Origin: Candidatus Accumulibacter regalis
Lineage (GTDB): Bacteria > Pseudomonadota > Gammaproteobacteria > Burkholderiales > Rhodocyclaceae
Length of the DNA: 64,000 nucleotides
Assembly (NCBI GenBank): GCA_000585075.1
Contig: JEMY01000057.1
Span: forward strand, 1 to 64,000
Direction: 5' to 3'
Position 1 is the first letter of the stretch, and each line of letters opens with the position of its first letter. Shown in pieces: positions 21,643-31,310 of the stretch. The notes beneath the pieces are model-generated. The model was given only the letters and a program-made list of their open reading frames with translations, did no database searches and was not told where the DNA came from. Made by a program: the position numbers and the translations under genes.

Positions 21643-22559
21643 GGCGCCGCGTCCTTGCCGGCAGAGCCTTGCATGACGCCAAGAAAGACGTCCTCGAGGT
21701 CGGGTTGCGTCAAGCGCATTTCTTCGATCACGCAGCCGCCGACACGCAAGCCTGCGAGTAACGGTTCCAGCTCGTCGAGACCGGCGAGCTGGAATGTCCA
21801 GGTGCCGCCGCTTTCGCTCGCGCGCATGCGCAGCACGGGCGGCAGCTGCACGGGCCCCGCCAGGCGGAGGTTAAGCGTCTGGCCTGAGAAGCGCGCGAGC
21901 AGGTTGCGCGTCGTGTCCAGGGCCACCACCCGTCCCGCTTTGAGCATCGCGATCCGGGCGCACAGGGCTTCGGCTTCCTCGAGATAGTGCGTGGTCAGGA
22001 TGACCGTGTGGCCGTCTTGATTGAGGCGCCGGATGAATTGCCACAAACCCTGACGCAACTCGACGTCGACGCCGGCGGTAGGTTCGTCAAGGACGATCAC
22101 CGGCGGCCTGTGCACCAGCGCCTGCGCCACGAGAACGCGCCGCTTCATGCCGCCGGACAAGCGGCGCATATTGGTGTCCGCCTTGGCGGTCAGATCAAGG
22201 TTGGCGAGAATCTCGTCGATCCAGTCGTCATTGCGACGAATGCCGAAGTAGCCGGACTGAATGCGCAAGGTTTCACGGACCGAAAAGAAAGGGTCAAAAA
22301 CCAGCTCCTGCGGCACCACCCCAAGCCGGCGTCTGGCTTCGCGATAATCGCTGACCACGTCGTGGCCCATCACCGTCAGCTGGCCGGCGTCGGGGCGGAC
22401 GAGACCGGCGAGGCACGAGATCAGTGTCGTCTTGCCAGCACCGTTGGGGCCGAGCAGACCGAAGAATTCACCTTCGGCGATCTGCAGCGAAACACCGGCA
22501 AGCGCCCGCAGCGAACCAAAGCGCTTTTCCACCCGAGAAATGGCGACAGCGACGCTCAT
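21636..22559 (-). CDS. ABC transporter ATP-binding protein (YadG-like)
   Basis: Walker A GPNGAGKTT, LSGGMKRR signature, VIVLDEPTAGVD. Confidence 0.9.
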   Translation of the reverse strand: MSVAVAISRVEKRFGSLRALAGVSLQIAEGEFFGLLGPNGAGKTTLISCLAGLVRPDAGQLTVMGHDVVSDYREARRRLGVVPQELVFDPFFSVRETLRIQSGYFGIRRNDDWIDEILANLDLTAKADTNMRRLSGGMKRRVLVAQALVHRPPVIVLDEPTAGVDVELRQGLWQFIRRLNQDGHTVILTTHYLEEAEALCARIAMLKAGRVVALDTTRNLLARFSGQTLNLRLAGPVQLPPVLRMRASESGGTWTFQLAGLDELEPLLAGLRVGGCVIEEMRLTQPDLEDVFLGVMQGSAGKDAAPC

Positions 22560-22594
22560 GGCATCGGGAACGGCGTCGAAGCCAACTCGCCCGT

Positions 22595-22888
22595 TCAGGC
22601 GAGGGGAAGCAGTTCGGAGACGCCGTACAGCGCTGCCAGGCTGATCAAGCTTGCTGGCGGATTGGCGACGCGCAACTGCACGGCACTCTCCGCTGCCTTG
22701 CGCTGCCAGGCAAAAAGAGTCGCCAGAGCTGACGAATCGACCTCGGCAACCCCGGCCAGATCAAGCAGCACGCTCGCCGAGCGCTGGGCAGAGCTCAAGG
22801 CGCGACGCCCGGCCTCATGCAGCGCGCGCGCGTTGGCGATGACCATCGGCGCAGTGACGCGCAGCCCGCCTTCCGCTTGCTCGATCAC
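22595..22888 (-). CDS. mlaB: STAS domain protein, MlaB-like
   Basis: VLLDLAGVAEVDSSALATLFAWQRKA STAS motif; position after mlaC; GTG start assumed. Confidence 0.75.
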   Translation of the reverse strand: MIEQAEGGLRVTAPMVIANARALHEAGRRALSSAQRSASVLLDLAGVAEVDSSALATLFAWQRKAAESAVQLRVANPPASLISLAALYGVSELLPLA

Positions 22889-23499
22889 GGGTTGCTGGTT
22901 TCCAGCTGCGTGTTGCGCTCGCTGAGCATCTGGATCAGGCCATCGATTCCCTTGTTGCGCACTTCCTGGGCAAAGGAGCCCCGGTAGTTGGTGACCAGGC
23001 TGACACCGGCGACGATGACATCGTAAACCTTCCACCCGTCGCCCTGTTTCTCAAGCGCGTAACTGAGCTGCACCGGCTTGCTACCTGGCTGGACGATCTC
23101 GGTCTTGACCACCACGTCGGTCTCGGCAGCGTCGATCTTGCTCGGGCGATAGGTGATGGTCTGGTCCTTGTACGAGGTCAGCGCGTTCGAGTAGGTGCGT
23201 ACCAGCAGCTTCTTGAACTCTTCCGCCAAGCGCTTTTTCTGCTCGGGCGTCGCCTTGCTCCAGTTGCGTCCGACGGCGAGTGCAGTCATGCGGTGGAAAT
23301 CGAAATACGGCAGAACCTTGGTCTCGACCAGTTTGATCGCTTTTCTGGTGTCACCGCTTTGAATGTCCTTGTCCTGGCGAACGATGGTCAGGACGTCATC
23401 GGTGACCTTCTGGACCAGTGCGTCAGGCGACCCTTGCTGCGCCCACGCGCTGCCGGACAGGACAGTCAAAGCGAAAAACAACGAAAGCAGATATTTCAT
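22885..23499 (-). CDS. mlaC: Phospholipid-binding protein MlaC (Ttg2D family)
   Basis: Signal peptide; KVLPYFDFHRMTALAVGRNWSKATPEQKKRLAEEFKKLLVRTYSNAL. Confidence 0.92.
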   Translation of the reverse strand: MKYLLSLFFALTVLSGSAWAQQGSPDALVQKVTDDVLTIVRQDKDIQSGDTRKAIKLVETKVLPYFDFHRMTALAVGRNWSKATPEQKKRLAEEFKKLLVRTYSNALTSYKDQTITYRPSKIDAAETDVVVKTEIVQPGSKPVQLSYALEKQGDGWKVYDVIVAGVSLVTNYRGSFAQEVRNKGIDGLIQMLSERNTQLETSNP

Positions 23500-23565
23500 G
23501 GCATCTTTCCGTGCAATAGAGGATTCGACCCCGCGAGGCGGGTTGGCATCAGCCTGCGCGGTCGA

Positions 23566-24282
23566 TTAGTAGTCAAGTGGAATGCGTGGCGGGTCGCCGT
23601 CGAAGATCTCGTTGCGCCGGTGCTGCAGGTAGGCATCCCTGATGTACGAGTACTTGTCGAACGCCGCCTCCTCGATCACCTTGTCGGTGGGCAGGACGCT
23701 GGCGCGCAAATCAACGTAACGGACGGCAACCAGGCTGTTGCGCAGGGGTATGTTGTCCACGCGCCAGACCGGATCGTAATAGGTGTCGACCATCCAGCCG
23801 AAGGTATCGCGAGTGGTGCGCGGGCCGATGAGCGGCCAGTAGAAGTAAGGCCCGTCCGGGACCCCCCACTTGCCGAGCGTCTGGCCGAACTCCTCCGAGT
23901 GCTTGGTTAGACCCATTTCGCTGGCCACGTCGAAGACGCCACCAATGCCGATGGTGCTGTTGATCAGCACCCGGCCGACGTCCGAAAGAGCGTCGCCTCC
24001 CTTGCCCTGCAGAAGATTATTGATCGCTGTCCACGAGTCCCAGATGTTACCGAAAAAGTTGCCCACGCCGACTTTCACCGGCAGCGGAGTCACCGCGTCG
24101 TAACCTTGCGCAACCGGTTTGATGGCCACCGTGTCGAGGCCTTCGTTGACGGCGAACATGGCGCGGTTGAAGCCCTCGAAGGGGTCTGCCGGATCATTGT
24201 TCGTACTTGCGCAGCCACTGGCGACGGTGATGGCCGTTGCACAGACGTACGCCGATAGACGCCTTGAAAGCTGTGGTTTCAC
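23566..24282 (-). CDS. mlaA: MlaA/VacJ family lipoprotein
   Basis: DPFEGFNRAMFAVNEGLDTVAIKPVAQGYD; NSTIGIGGVFDVASEMGL; GVPDGPYFYWPLIGPRTTRDTFG. Confidence 0.93.
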   Translation of the reverse strand: MKPQLSRRLSAYVCATAITVASGCASTNNDPADPFEGFNRAMFAVNEGLDTVAIKPVAQGYDAVTPLPVKVGVGNFFGNIWDSWTAINNLLQGKGGDALSDVGRVLINSTIGIGGVFDVASEMGLTKHSEEFGQTLGKWGVPDGPYFYWPLIGPRTTRDTFGWMVDTYYDPVWRVDNIPLRNSLVAVRYVDLRASVLPTDKVIEEAAFDKYSYIRDAYLQHRRNEIFDGDPPRIPLDY

Positions 24283-24300
24283 GATCTTCCTTTCTATCTG

Positions 24301-24771
24301 CTATTCGCTCGGAGCTTCTGAAGCCTTGCTGAACATGAACTGACTGATCAGGCTTTCCAGAACTACCGCCGACTGTGTTTTCGAGATGACATCGTTCGCG
24401 GCGAGCATTTTTTCGTCACCGCCCGGGTCAAGCCCGACGTACTGCTCACCGAGCAGGCCCGCGGTCAGGATCAAGGCAAACGTATCTTTCGGAAAGCGAT
24501 AACGCTCGTCAATATTGAACGTCACCACCGCTTCGTACTCACTGGGATCGAAATGGATGTCGACCACCCGCCCAACGACGACACCGGCGCTCTTGACCGG
24601 CGCCCTGACTTTCAGGCCGCCGATGTTAGCAAACTTGGCCGTCACCGGGTACGTTTCGGCGAAATTTCCGGCCGACAGATTGCCGACCTTGAGCGCCAGA
24701 AAGAGCATGCCAGCCAGCCCCACGGCAACAAAAATTCCGACCCACAGGTCGAGCAACTTGCGACTCATCAA
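24301..24771 (-). CDS. mlaD: Outer membrane lipid asymmetry protein MlaD (MCE domain)
   Basis: Single TM + MCE domain: TYPVTAKFANIGGLKVRAPVKSAGVVVGRV...LLGEQYVGLDPGGD. Confidence 0.92.
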   Translation of the reverse strand: MMSRKLLDLWVGIFVAVGLAGMLFLALKVGNLSAGNFAETYPVTAKFANIGGLKVRAPVKSAGVVVGRVVDIHFDPSEYEAVVTFNIDERYRFPKDTFALILTAGLLGEQYVGLDPGGDEKMLAANDVISKTQSAVVLESLISQFMFSKASEAPSE

Positions 24772-25583
24772 GCCTCCCGGAACATGAACGAGGTTAGTAC
24801 GAAGTCGAGGGCCAGGATTGCCAGTGCCGACTGGACGACGGTGCTCTTGATCGAACTGGAAACACCTTCTGCGGTCGGTACGGCATCGTAGCCCTCGAAG
24901 ACTGCGATCAACGAAACGGCGACACCGAAGACGAAGCTCTTGATGATGCCGCTCCAGATGTCATAGCGGAAATCGACCGAAGCCTGCATCTGCGACCAGA
25001 AGGCACCTTCATCGACGCCAATGAAGACGACCCCGATCAGGTAGCCACCAAAGACACCGGCCGTCGAGAACAGGGCGGCCAGCAAGGGCATCGAGATGAC
25101 CCCGCCCCAGAAACGCGGCGCCACGACGCGGGCAATCGGATTCACGGCCATCATGTCCATCGCGGTCAGCTGCTCGGTGGCCTTCATCAGGCCGATCTCG
25201 GCGGTGATCGAAGAACCGGCGCGCGAAGCGAAAAGCAGGGCGGCGACGACCGGGCCAAGTTCGCGCACCAGCGACAGCGCCACGAGGACCCCGAGCGCCT
25301 CGGCCGAACCGTAGCGTTGCAGGGTCTCGTAGCCCTGCATGCCCAGCACCATGCCGATGAACAGCCCCGAAACCATGATGATCAGCAGCGACTGGAAGCC
25401 GGAAAAGTAGAGTTCCCGGATGGTCAGGTGCAGGCGCCGGAATGATTGCCCGGAGAGCAGCAGGAGCATGACAAAAAAGCGCGCAGCGAAGCCGAGTCGC
25501 TGCAGCGCGTCGTTGACGCGGTGTCCCAGGCGGGTGACTCCCGAGAGCACCGAAGCGCGACTGTTCTGCCTAGGATTGCTCAT
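24768..25583 (-). CDS. mlaE: Lipid asymmetry ABC transporter permease MlaE
   Basis: REIYFSGFQSLLIIMVSGLFIGMVLGMQGYETL; VAALLFASRAGSSITAEIGLMKATEQLTAMDMMAVNP. Confidence 0.93.
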   Translation of the reverse strand: MSNPRQNSRASVLSGVTRLGHRVNDALQRLGFAARFFVMLLLLSGQSFRRLHLTIRELYFSGFQSLLIIMVSGLFIGMVLGMQGYETLQRYGSAEALGVLVALSLVRELGPVVAALLFASRAGSSITAEIGLMKATEQLTAMDMMAVNPIARVVAPRFWGGVISMPLLAALFSTAGVFGGYLIGVVFIGVDEGAFWSQMQASVDFRYDIWSGIIKSFVFGVAVSLIAVFEGYDAVPTAEGVSSSIKSTVVQSALAILALDFVLTSFMFREA

Positions 25584-26388
25584 ACGCGTCTTTCGCCAGC
25601 AGTTCGCGATCGAGCGGCTCTGCCGGATAGTGGAAGGGAACCGGTCCGTCCGCCTGCGCGAAAACGAACTGGTGAACAAAGGGGTGTTGCGAAGCGCGGA
25701 TTTCGTCGGGCGTACCCAGGGCGACCACTTTTCCGTCCGACATGAAGTAGATGTAATCGACGATCTGCAGGGATTCCTGAATGTCGTGGGTGACCATGAT
25801 CGATGTCGCGCCAAGCGCATCGTTGAGCTTGCGAATCAGTTGTCCGATGACTCCGAGCGAGATCGGATCGAGACCGGCAAAGGGTTCATCGTACATGATC
25901 AGCATTGGATCAAGGGCAATCGCCCGTGCCAGCGCCACCCGCCTGGCCATGCCGCCAGAGAGTTCAGCGGGCATCAGCCGGCTGGCGCCGCGCAAGCCGA
26001 CGGCATTGAGCTTGAGCAGCACCATGTCGCGAATCAGATCTTCGGGCAGGTCGGTGTGCTCGCGCATCTGATAGGCGACGTTGTCGAACACCGAGATATC
26101 GGTGAATAGGGCACCGAACTGAAACAGCATCCCCATGCGCCGGCGCAGGGCGTAGAGTTCATCGGCGCGCAACTCGGGTACCGACCGACCGTCGACAAGG
26201 ACGTCGCCGCGACTGGGCTTGAGCTGGCCGCCGATCAGGCGGAGCAGGGTCGTCTTGCCGCAACCCGAACCACCCATGATGGCGACGACCTTCCCGCGCG
26301 GGATCTGCATGCTGATGCCCTTGAGGATCGGTCGATCGTCGTAGGCGAAATCAAGATCCTTGATCTCGACAAGATTATCGTCAGACAC
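25570..26388 (-). CDS. mlaF: Lipid asymmetry ABC transporter ATPase MlaF
   Basis: MGGSGCGKTTLLRLIGG, LSGGMARRVALARAIALDP; GTG start at 26388 assumed. Confidence 0.92.
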   Translation of the reverse strand: MSDDNLVEIKDLDFAYDDRPILKGISMQIPRGKVVAIMGGSGCGKTTLLRLIGGQLKPSRGDVLVDGRSVPELRADELYALRRRMGMLFQFGALFTDISVFDNVAYQMREHTDLPEDLIRDMVLLKLNAVGLRGASRLMPAELSGGMARRVALARAIALDPMLIMYDEPFAGLDPISLGVIGQLIRKLNDALGATSIMVTHDIQESLQIVDYIYFMSDGKVVALGTPDEIRASQHPFVHQFVFAQADGPVPFHYPAEPLDRELLAKDAYEQS

Positions 26389-26528
26389 TTCTGCATCCTG
26401 AGACGAAAAAAAGCCGATTATAACGGATAGCCAGAGGAGGCCGCGTGAATTGCTTGGCGCCCGGTGCAATGGTGGAACAATGACGTGTTAGGCTATCCCG
26501 AAACGACCGCCCGCTCTTTCACTTTCCC

Positions 26529-27980
26529 ATGACGGAAATCTTCCTGCCCGAAAAACCCCTACTGCTGATCGTTGACGACGACCCGCTGATCTGCGACACC
26601 TTGAGTTTTTCGCTGAGTTCGCTCTTCGCAGTGGTCACCAGCCATTCTCGTCCGCATTGCCTGCAGCTGCTTCGCCAGTTGCGCAGACCGCCGGAGCTGG
26701 CCCTGGTCGATCTCGGCCTGCCGCCGGTGCCGCATCGTCCGGACGAGGGCTTTGCGCTGATAACGGACCTGCTCAAGATCGCTCCCGAGATCCGCATCGT
26801 CGTTCTCTCCGGGCAAAGCGAGGACGGCAATGCTCGCCACGCACGTACCCTCGGCGCTGCTGATTTCGTGGCCAAGCCGTGCAACCCCGGCGACCTGCAG
26901 CAGGTTCTCCAGGGCGCCCTGGCCTTTCGCGCCCTCGACGCAAGACGCCAGGGCGAGGACGCCTCCCCGCTGATCGGGCACAGCCCGGCCATCGAGAAGC
27001 TGCGCGTGCAGCTGCGCCAGTATGCCGACCTGCCTTTCGCGGTGCTGATCGAAGGCGAGTCGGGCAGCGGCAAGGAGATAATCGCCTCTGCCTGTCTGCA
27101 CTACGATACTCGCCGCCGCGAGAAACCGTTTCTGGCGCTGAATTGCGCTGCCATTTCGCCAAACCTGGTTGAAGCGACGCTCTTTGGCTACGCTCGCGGC
27201 GCGTTTACCGGCGCAGTCGCCACCAAGGCGGGCTACTTTGAAGACGCGACCGACGGCACGCTGTTCCTTGACGAGATCGGCGAACTGGCCCTCGAACTCC
27301 AGGCCAAGCTGCTGCGGGTACTCGAAAACGGCGAGTATCAGCGGGTCGGCGAAACCCAGCAGCGCTTCAGCCAGGCACGTATCATTGCCGCCACCAACCG
27401 CGACCTGCGCAAGGAGGTGCGCGCCGGCAATTTTCGGGCCGATCTTTATCACCGCCTGTCGGTGTGCGCGATCGTTGCTCCGCCCTTACGCGAGATGGGC
27501 GACGACAAGCTGCTCCTGCTCGAGCACTTCCGGCAACTGTACGCGGCACAGACGCGGCAGCTGCCATTCACGCTCTCTGCCGAGGCAAGACTTCTTTGGC
27601 TCGACTACGCTTTTCCAGGCAACGTCCGCGAATTGCGCAATATCGTCATTCGTTTGGTCAGCAAGCAGTCGGGGCAGATCGTCGACGTCGCCGCGCTGGA
27701 AGCCGAGCTTGACGTCCCCGACGAGCCGCTGGCCGCTTCGGCCAACATCGCTCCGGGCAGCGATGAGGCCGCTGGCGAGGCCATCGTCGCGGCGGCAACA
27801 CAGCGTTTGCGGCAACGCGAACCGTTCAGCCTCGATGGGCTGCTCAACGCCACCGAGCGCGGCTATATCGAGGCCGCGCTGAAGCTCGCGCATGGCAATG
27901 TCAGCCAGGCCGCGCGCCTGCTCGGCATCCATCGCACGACACTCTACAACCGCATGGAATCGTCGGCGCGGGAACTCTGA
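26529..27980 (+). CDS. Sigma54-dependent response regulator (REC + AAA+ with GAFTGA + Fis HTH)
   Basis: LLIVDDDPLICDTL, LVDLGLP, EGESGSGKEIIA, FGYARGAFTGAVATKAGYFEDATDGTLFLDEIGEL, C-terminal GNVSQAARLLGIHRTTLYNRM. Confidence 0.92.
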   Translation: MTEIFLPEKPLLLIVDDDPLICDTLSFSLSSLFAVVTSHSRPHCLQLLRQLRRPPELALVDLGLPPVPHRPDEGFALITDLLKIAPEIRIVVLSGQSEDGNARHARTLGAADFVAKPCNPGDLQQVLQGALAFRALDARRQGEDASPLIGHSPAIEKLRVQLRQYADLPFAVLIEGESGSGKEIIASACLHYDTRRREKPFLALNCAAISPNLVEATLFGYARGAFTGAVATKAGYFEDATDGTLFLDEIGELALELQAKLLRVLENGEYQRVGETQQRFSQARIIAATNRDLRKEVRAGNFRADLYHRLSVCAIVAPPLREMGDDKLLLLEHFRQLYAAQTRQLPFTLSAEARLLWLDYAFPGNVRELRNIVIRLVSKQSGQIVDVAALEAELDVPDEPLAASANIAPGSDEAAGEAIVAAATQRLRQREPFSLDGLLNATERGYIEAALKLAHGNVSQAARLLGIHRTTLYNRMESSAREL

Positions 27981-29374
27981 TGTATCTTGAGCATTTCGGT
28001 CTGCATCAACCCCCCTTTCGCATCACGCCACATACCGAGTTCTTTTTCTCTGGCGGCAAGCGCGGCGCGACGCTCGAGGCGCTGATCTACGCGATTACGC
28101 ACGATGAGGGGATCGTCAAGGTCAGCGGCGAGGTCGGTAGCGGCAAGACCATGCTCTGTCGGATGTTGCTCGAGAAGCTGCCGGACAACGTCGAGACGAT
28201 CTATCTGGCCAATCCGATGCTCTCGCGCGAAGAAATCCTCTTCGCCATCGCCGACGAGCTTGGCATCCCGCCAGCGGAAGGGCGCAGCCATCTGCTCCTT
28301 CGCTCACTGCAGGAACGTCTCCTGGAAATCTATGGCAGCGGGCGCCAGGTGGTGGCCCTGATCGACGAGGCCCATGCCATGCCTCCAGAGGCTCTGGAAG
28401 AAATCCGCCTGCTTTCCAACCTCGAGTCCAATCGTCACAAACTCCTGCAAATTGCCCTCTTTGGTCAACCCGAGCTCGATTTCCGCCTGCAGCAGGCAGA
28501 CATGCGCCAGCTCAATGACCGCATCACGCAAAACTTCAGGCTGGAACCGCTGCGCCAAAGTGATGTATCCGTCTACCTGCTCTTCCGCCTGCGCGCTGCC
28601 GGTTATCGGGGTCCGGATCCGTTCACCAAAGGGGCCATAGAGCTGATCAGCAAGGCCTCCGAAGGGCTCAGTCGACGCATCAACATTCTTGCCGACAAGG
28701 CGCTGCTCGCGGCCTTTTCCGAAGGCGTGCATCAGGTCGATCGACGACAGGTGCGCAGCGCGATTGGCGATGCCGGATTCAGGCGCCTCGGTCGCCGTTT
28801 CAACGTCGGCTGGGCCTGGGCAGGGGCCGCAGCAGGCGTCTGTGCCATCGCCTTCCTGGCCTACTCTGCCGGAAAGCAGAGCCTTGGCAGCATTCCTCTC
28901 GCGCCAGCGATCGTTACCACTCCGCCGCTCGCCGTGCCGGCGGAGCAGGCCGTAGAGCCGACAGCTGTCGCGCCGACTTCGCCACCGGAGGCGCCTTCCG
29001 GCGCAGCGCTCGCGGCGGCGCCTGTCGGAGTTGCCGAGGCGCCGCACGCGCAACCGCCACTGACGCTGGCCGAGCGAAGCGCGGCAAGCAAGGCCTGGCT
29101 GGCAAAGACTCCGGATAGCCATTTCTTCATTCAGTTGCTCGTTGTCGATGCCAGCAGCGAGAAAGAAGTACTTGATTTCATTGACAAGCATGCAACGATG
29201 CTGGATCTTCGACAGCTTCGGATCTATCGCTCGAATCTGAGCGGCAAAGACCGGCTCGGCGTCATTTACGGCGACTACCCGTCGCGCGAGCTGGCCAACG
29301 CGGCGCTGGCCAAGCTTGCCGAGGTCAGCCCGGCGAGCAAGCCCTACGTTCGATCGGTCAGCAGACTACGCTGA
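27980..29374 (+). CDS. ExeA/MshM-like AAA ATPase with C-terminal SPOR-like domain
   Basis: MYLEHFGLHQPPFRITPHTEFFFSG; GEVGSGKTMLCR; VVALIDEAHAMP; TM; C-terminal SHFFIQLLVVDASSEKEVLDFI...LGVIYGDYPSRELANAALAKL. Confidence 0.87.
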   Translation: MYLEHFGLHQPPFRITPHTEFFFSGGKRGATLEALIYAITHDEGIVKVSGEVGSGKTMLCRMLLEKLPDNVETIYLANPMLSREEILFAIADELGIPPAEGRSHLLLRSLQERLLEIYGSGRQVVALIDEAHAMPPEALEEIRLLSNLESNRHKLLQIALFGQPELDFRLQQADMRQLNDRITQNFRLEPLRQSDVSVYLLFRLRAAGYRGPDPFTKGAIELISKASEGLSRRINILADKALLAAFSEGVHQVDRRQVRSAIGDAGFRRLGRRFNVGWAWAGAAAGVCAIAFLAYSAGKQSLGSIPLAPAIVTTPPLAVPAEQAVEPTAVAPTSPPEAPSGAALAAAPVGVAEAPHAQPPLTLAERSAASKAWLAKTPDSHFFIQLLVVDASSEKEVLDFIDKHATMLDLRQLRIYRSNLSGKDRLGVIYGDYPSRELANAALAKLAEVSPASKPYVRSVSRLR

Positions 29375-29423
29375 CCAGCCCCTCGGACGAAGCGACAAAC
29401 ATGGTCACAACACAATAAAAATC

Positions 29424-31310
29424 ATGCACTTGCATCGAAGTTCTGTCGTGGTATCATCAACTCCACTGTTAACCGGAGCAAGCTCGAGCGTGCCTCTGCC
29501 AATTCTCGGCGCCATCCTTCTGGCCCTTCTCCTCGGCGCGTGTACGCCAACGACGCTGAGCGGCGGGCCGGCAGCCGCTCACCTGCAGAAAGACAGCGCG
29601 CCCAGCACGCCGGGCACCATTCCTGCCCCGGTGCAACAGAGCCTCTCGCTACCGAGGCCACGGCCGGCTGCCAAGACCGAAACCTACAGCGTGGTGGTCA
29701 ACAACGTGCAGGTTCATGACCTGCTCTTTGCCCTGGCCCGCGATGCCAAACTCAACGTCGACATCCATCCCGGCATTGTCGGAGAAGTGACCCTCAACGC
29801 CATCGATCAGACCCTTCCGCAGTTGCTCACGCGCATTTCCAAGCAGGTCGATATGCGCTTCGAACTCGATGGCCCGAACCTGGCGGTGATGCCCGACACC
29901 CCCTATCTCAAGAACTACAAGGTCGACTACGTCAATATTTCCCGCGATGTGACCGGTACCGTGTCGACCAATACGCAGATTTCGACCAGCGCGCTGGCCA
30001 CCGGCAGTGGCGGTGCTGCGGGAACGGGCAACACCTCGCGAATTCAGATCGAGAACAAATCGAACAACCGTTTCTGGGTTTCTCTCGAGAAGAACCTGAA
30101 AGACCTGCTGCATGAGACCGACAAGATTTTCCCGGAAGGAACGACCGAGACGGTGACCGAGCAAAGTGCGTCACAAAGCACAACCGGCACCGGCGGAACA
30201 GCCACGGCAGCCGGCACTACGGCTCGCCTGACGCAACTCGCACAGAACCTGGCCGGCAGTCCGAACCCGGCGACCTTGCAGAATTCCGGCGCCACGGTCG
30301 TCAAGCGCATGACTTTCCGCGAGGCGGCGTCGGTGATCGCCAATCCGGAAACCGGGGTGATCAACGTCAGAGCGACGTCTCGACAACACGAAAGAGTCCA
30401 GGAATTCCTCGATCGGGTGATGGGCAGCGCCCGGCGCCAGGTGCTGATCGAGGCGACGATCATCGAGGTTGGCCTGAGCGATGGCTACCAGCAAGGTATC
30501 GAGTGGAGTCGTTTTACCAGCGGTAGCGACTACAGCGTGACCAAACCCGCCTTGACGACCAACGTCGGTAGTGTGGTCACCCCCTACGTCCTCAAGTACC
30601 GCAACCTCGACCCCTTGAATCTCCTGTCGACCGTGGAACTGCTGCGCGCCTTCGGCACCGTCAAGGTACTGTCCAGCCCGAAACTGACCGTGCTCAACAA
30701 CCAGACCGCAACGCTCAAGGTATCGGAGGATTTCGTCTACTTCAATGTCAAGCAGGACGTCGTTCCGGGCAACACCAACACTAACGCCACGGTGACCACG
30801 ACGACCACGCCACAGTCGGTGTCGATCGGTTTCTTCATGAGCCTGACGCCACAAATCAGCGACAACGGCACGGTCACCTTGAATGTTCGCCCGTCGATTT
30901 CCAGCATTGCCGAGCTAAAGCAGGATCCCAACCCGAGCCTGGCTGCCAACAACATCAAGAACCTCGTGCCGCAGATTCGCATGCGCGAAATCGAGTCGAT
31001 CATGCGCGTCGAAAGCGGCGACATCGCTGTCCTTGGCGGACTGATGGAAGACCGCCTGGATAACCGCGCCGGGCGCCTGCCCGGCCTCGGCGACATTCCG
31101 TTTATCGGGGAAGTGTTCAATACTCGCAACAACTCGTCTGCCAAGACGGAACTGGTCGTCCTGATCCGCCCGACGGTGATCAAGGATGCCTCGATCGATG
31201 GCGACTTCAGCAGCTTCAGAGAAGTCCTGCCGGGCAAGGATTTCTTCAAGACCGACCAGGTCTATCGACCGTTCTCGCTCCCCGAACGCCCTCCGGAGCC
31301 ACTGCAGTGA
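29424..31310 (+). CDS. mshL: MSHA-type pilus secretin (MshL-like)
   Basis: Lipobox LLGAC; secretin domain EATIIEVGLSDGYQQGIEWS, VKVLSSPKLTVLNNQTATLKV, VESGDIAVLGGLMEDR, GLGDIPFIGEVFNTR. Confidence 0.9.
   Translation: MHLHRSSVVVSSTPLLTGASSSVPLPILGAILLALLLGACTPTTLSGGPAAAHLQKDSAPSTPGTIPAPVQQSLSLPRPRPAAKTETYSVVVNNVQVHDLLFALARDAKLNVDIHPGIVGEVTLNAIDQTLPQLLTRISKQVDMRFELDGPNLAVMPDTPYLKNYKVDYVNISRDVTGTVSTNTQISTSALATGSGGAAGTGNTSRIQIENKSNNRFWVSLEKNLKDLLHETDKIFPEGTTETVTEQSASQSTTGTGGTATAAGTTARLTQLAQNLAGSPNPATLQNSGATVVKRMTFREAASVIANPETGVINVRATSRQHERVQEFLDRVMGSARRQVLIEATIIEVGLSDGYQQGIEWSRFTSGSDYSVTKPALTTNVGSVVTPYVLKYRNLDPLNLLSTVELLRAFGTVKVLSSPKLTVLNNQTATLKVSEDFVYFNVKQDVVPGNTNTNATVTTTTTPQSVSIGFFMSLTPQISDNGTVTLNVRPSISSIAELKQDPNPSLAANNIKNLVPQIRMREIESIMRVESGDIAVLGGLMEDRLDNRAGRLPGLGDIPFIGEVFNTRNNSSAKTELVVLIRPTVIKDASIDGDFSSFREVLPGKDFFKTDQVYRPFSLPERPPEPLQ

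Noticed and set aside
22595-25583. mlaA inside the mla operon as a novelty
   Set aside because: An mlaFEDACB-type order with mlaA included is, to my knowledge, common in Betaproteobacteria, so treated as ordinary
26417-26422. TATAAT-like element upstream of mlaF (minus strand)
   Set aside because: Good -10 but no acceptable -35 at 16-18 bp; promoter cannot be supported by reading alone
30001-30230. Gly/Thr-rich repetitive stretch in the secretin gene as a repeat element
   Set aside because: Imperfect low-complexity coding sequence within a secretin, no DNA-level tandem repeat
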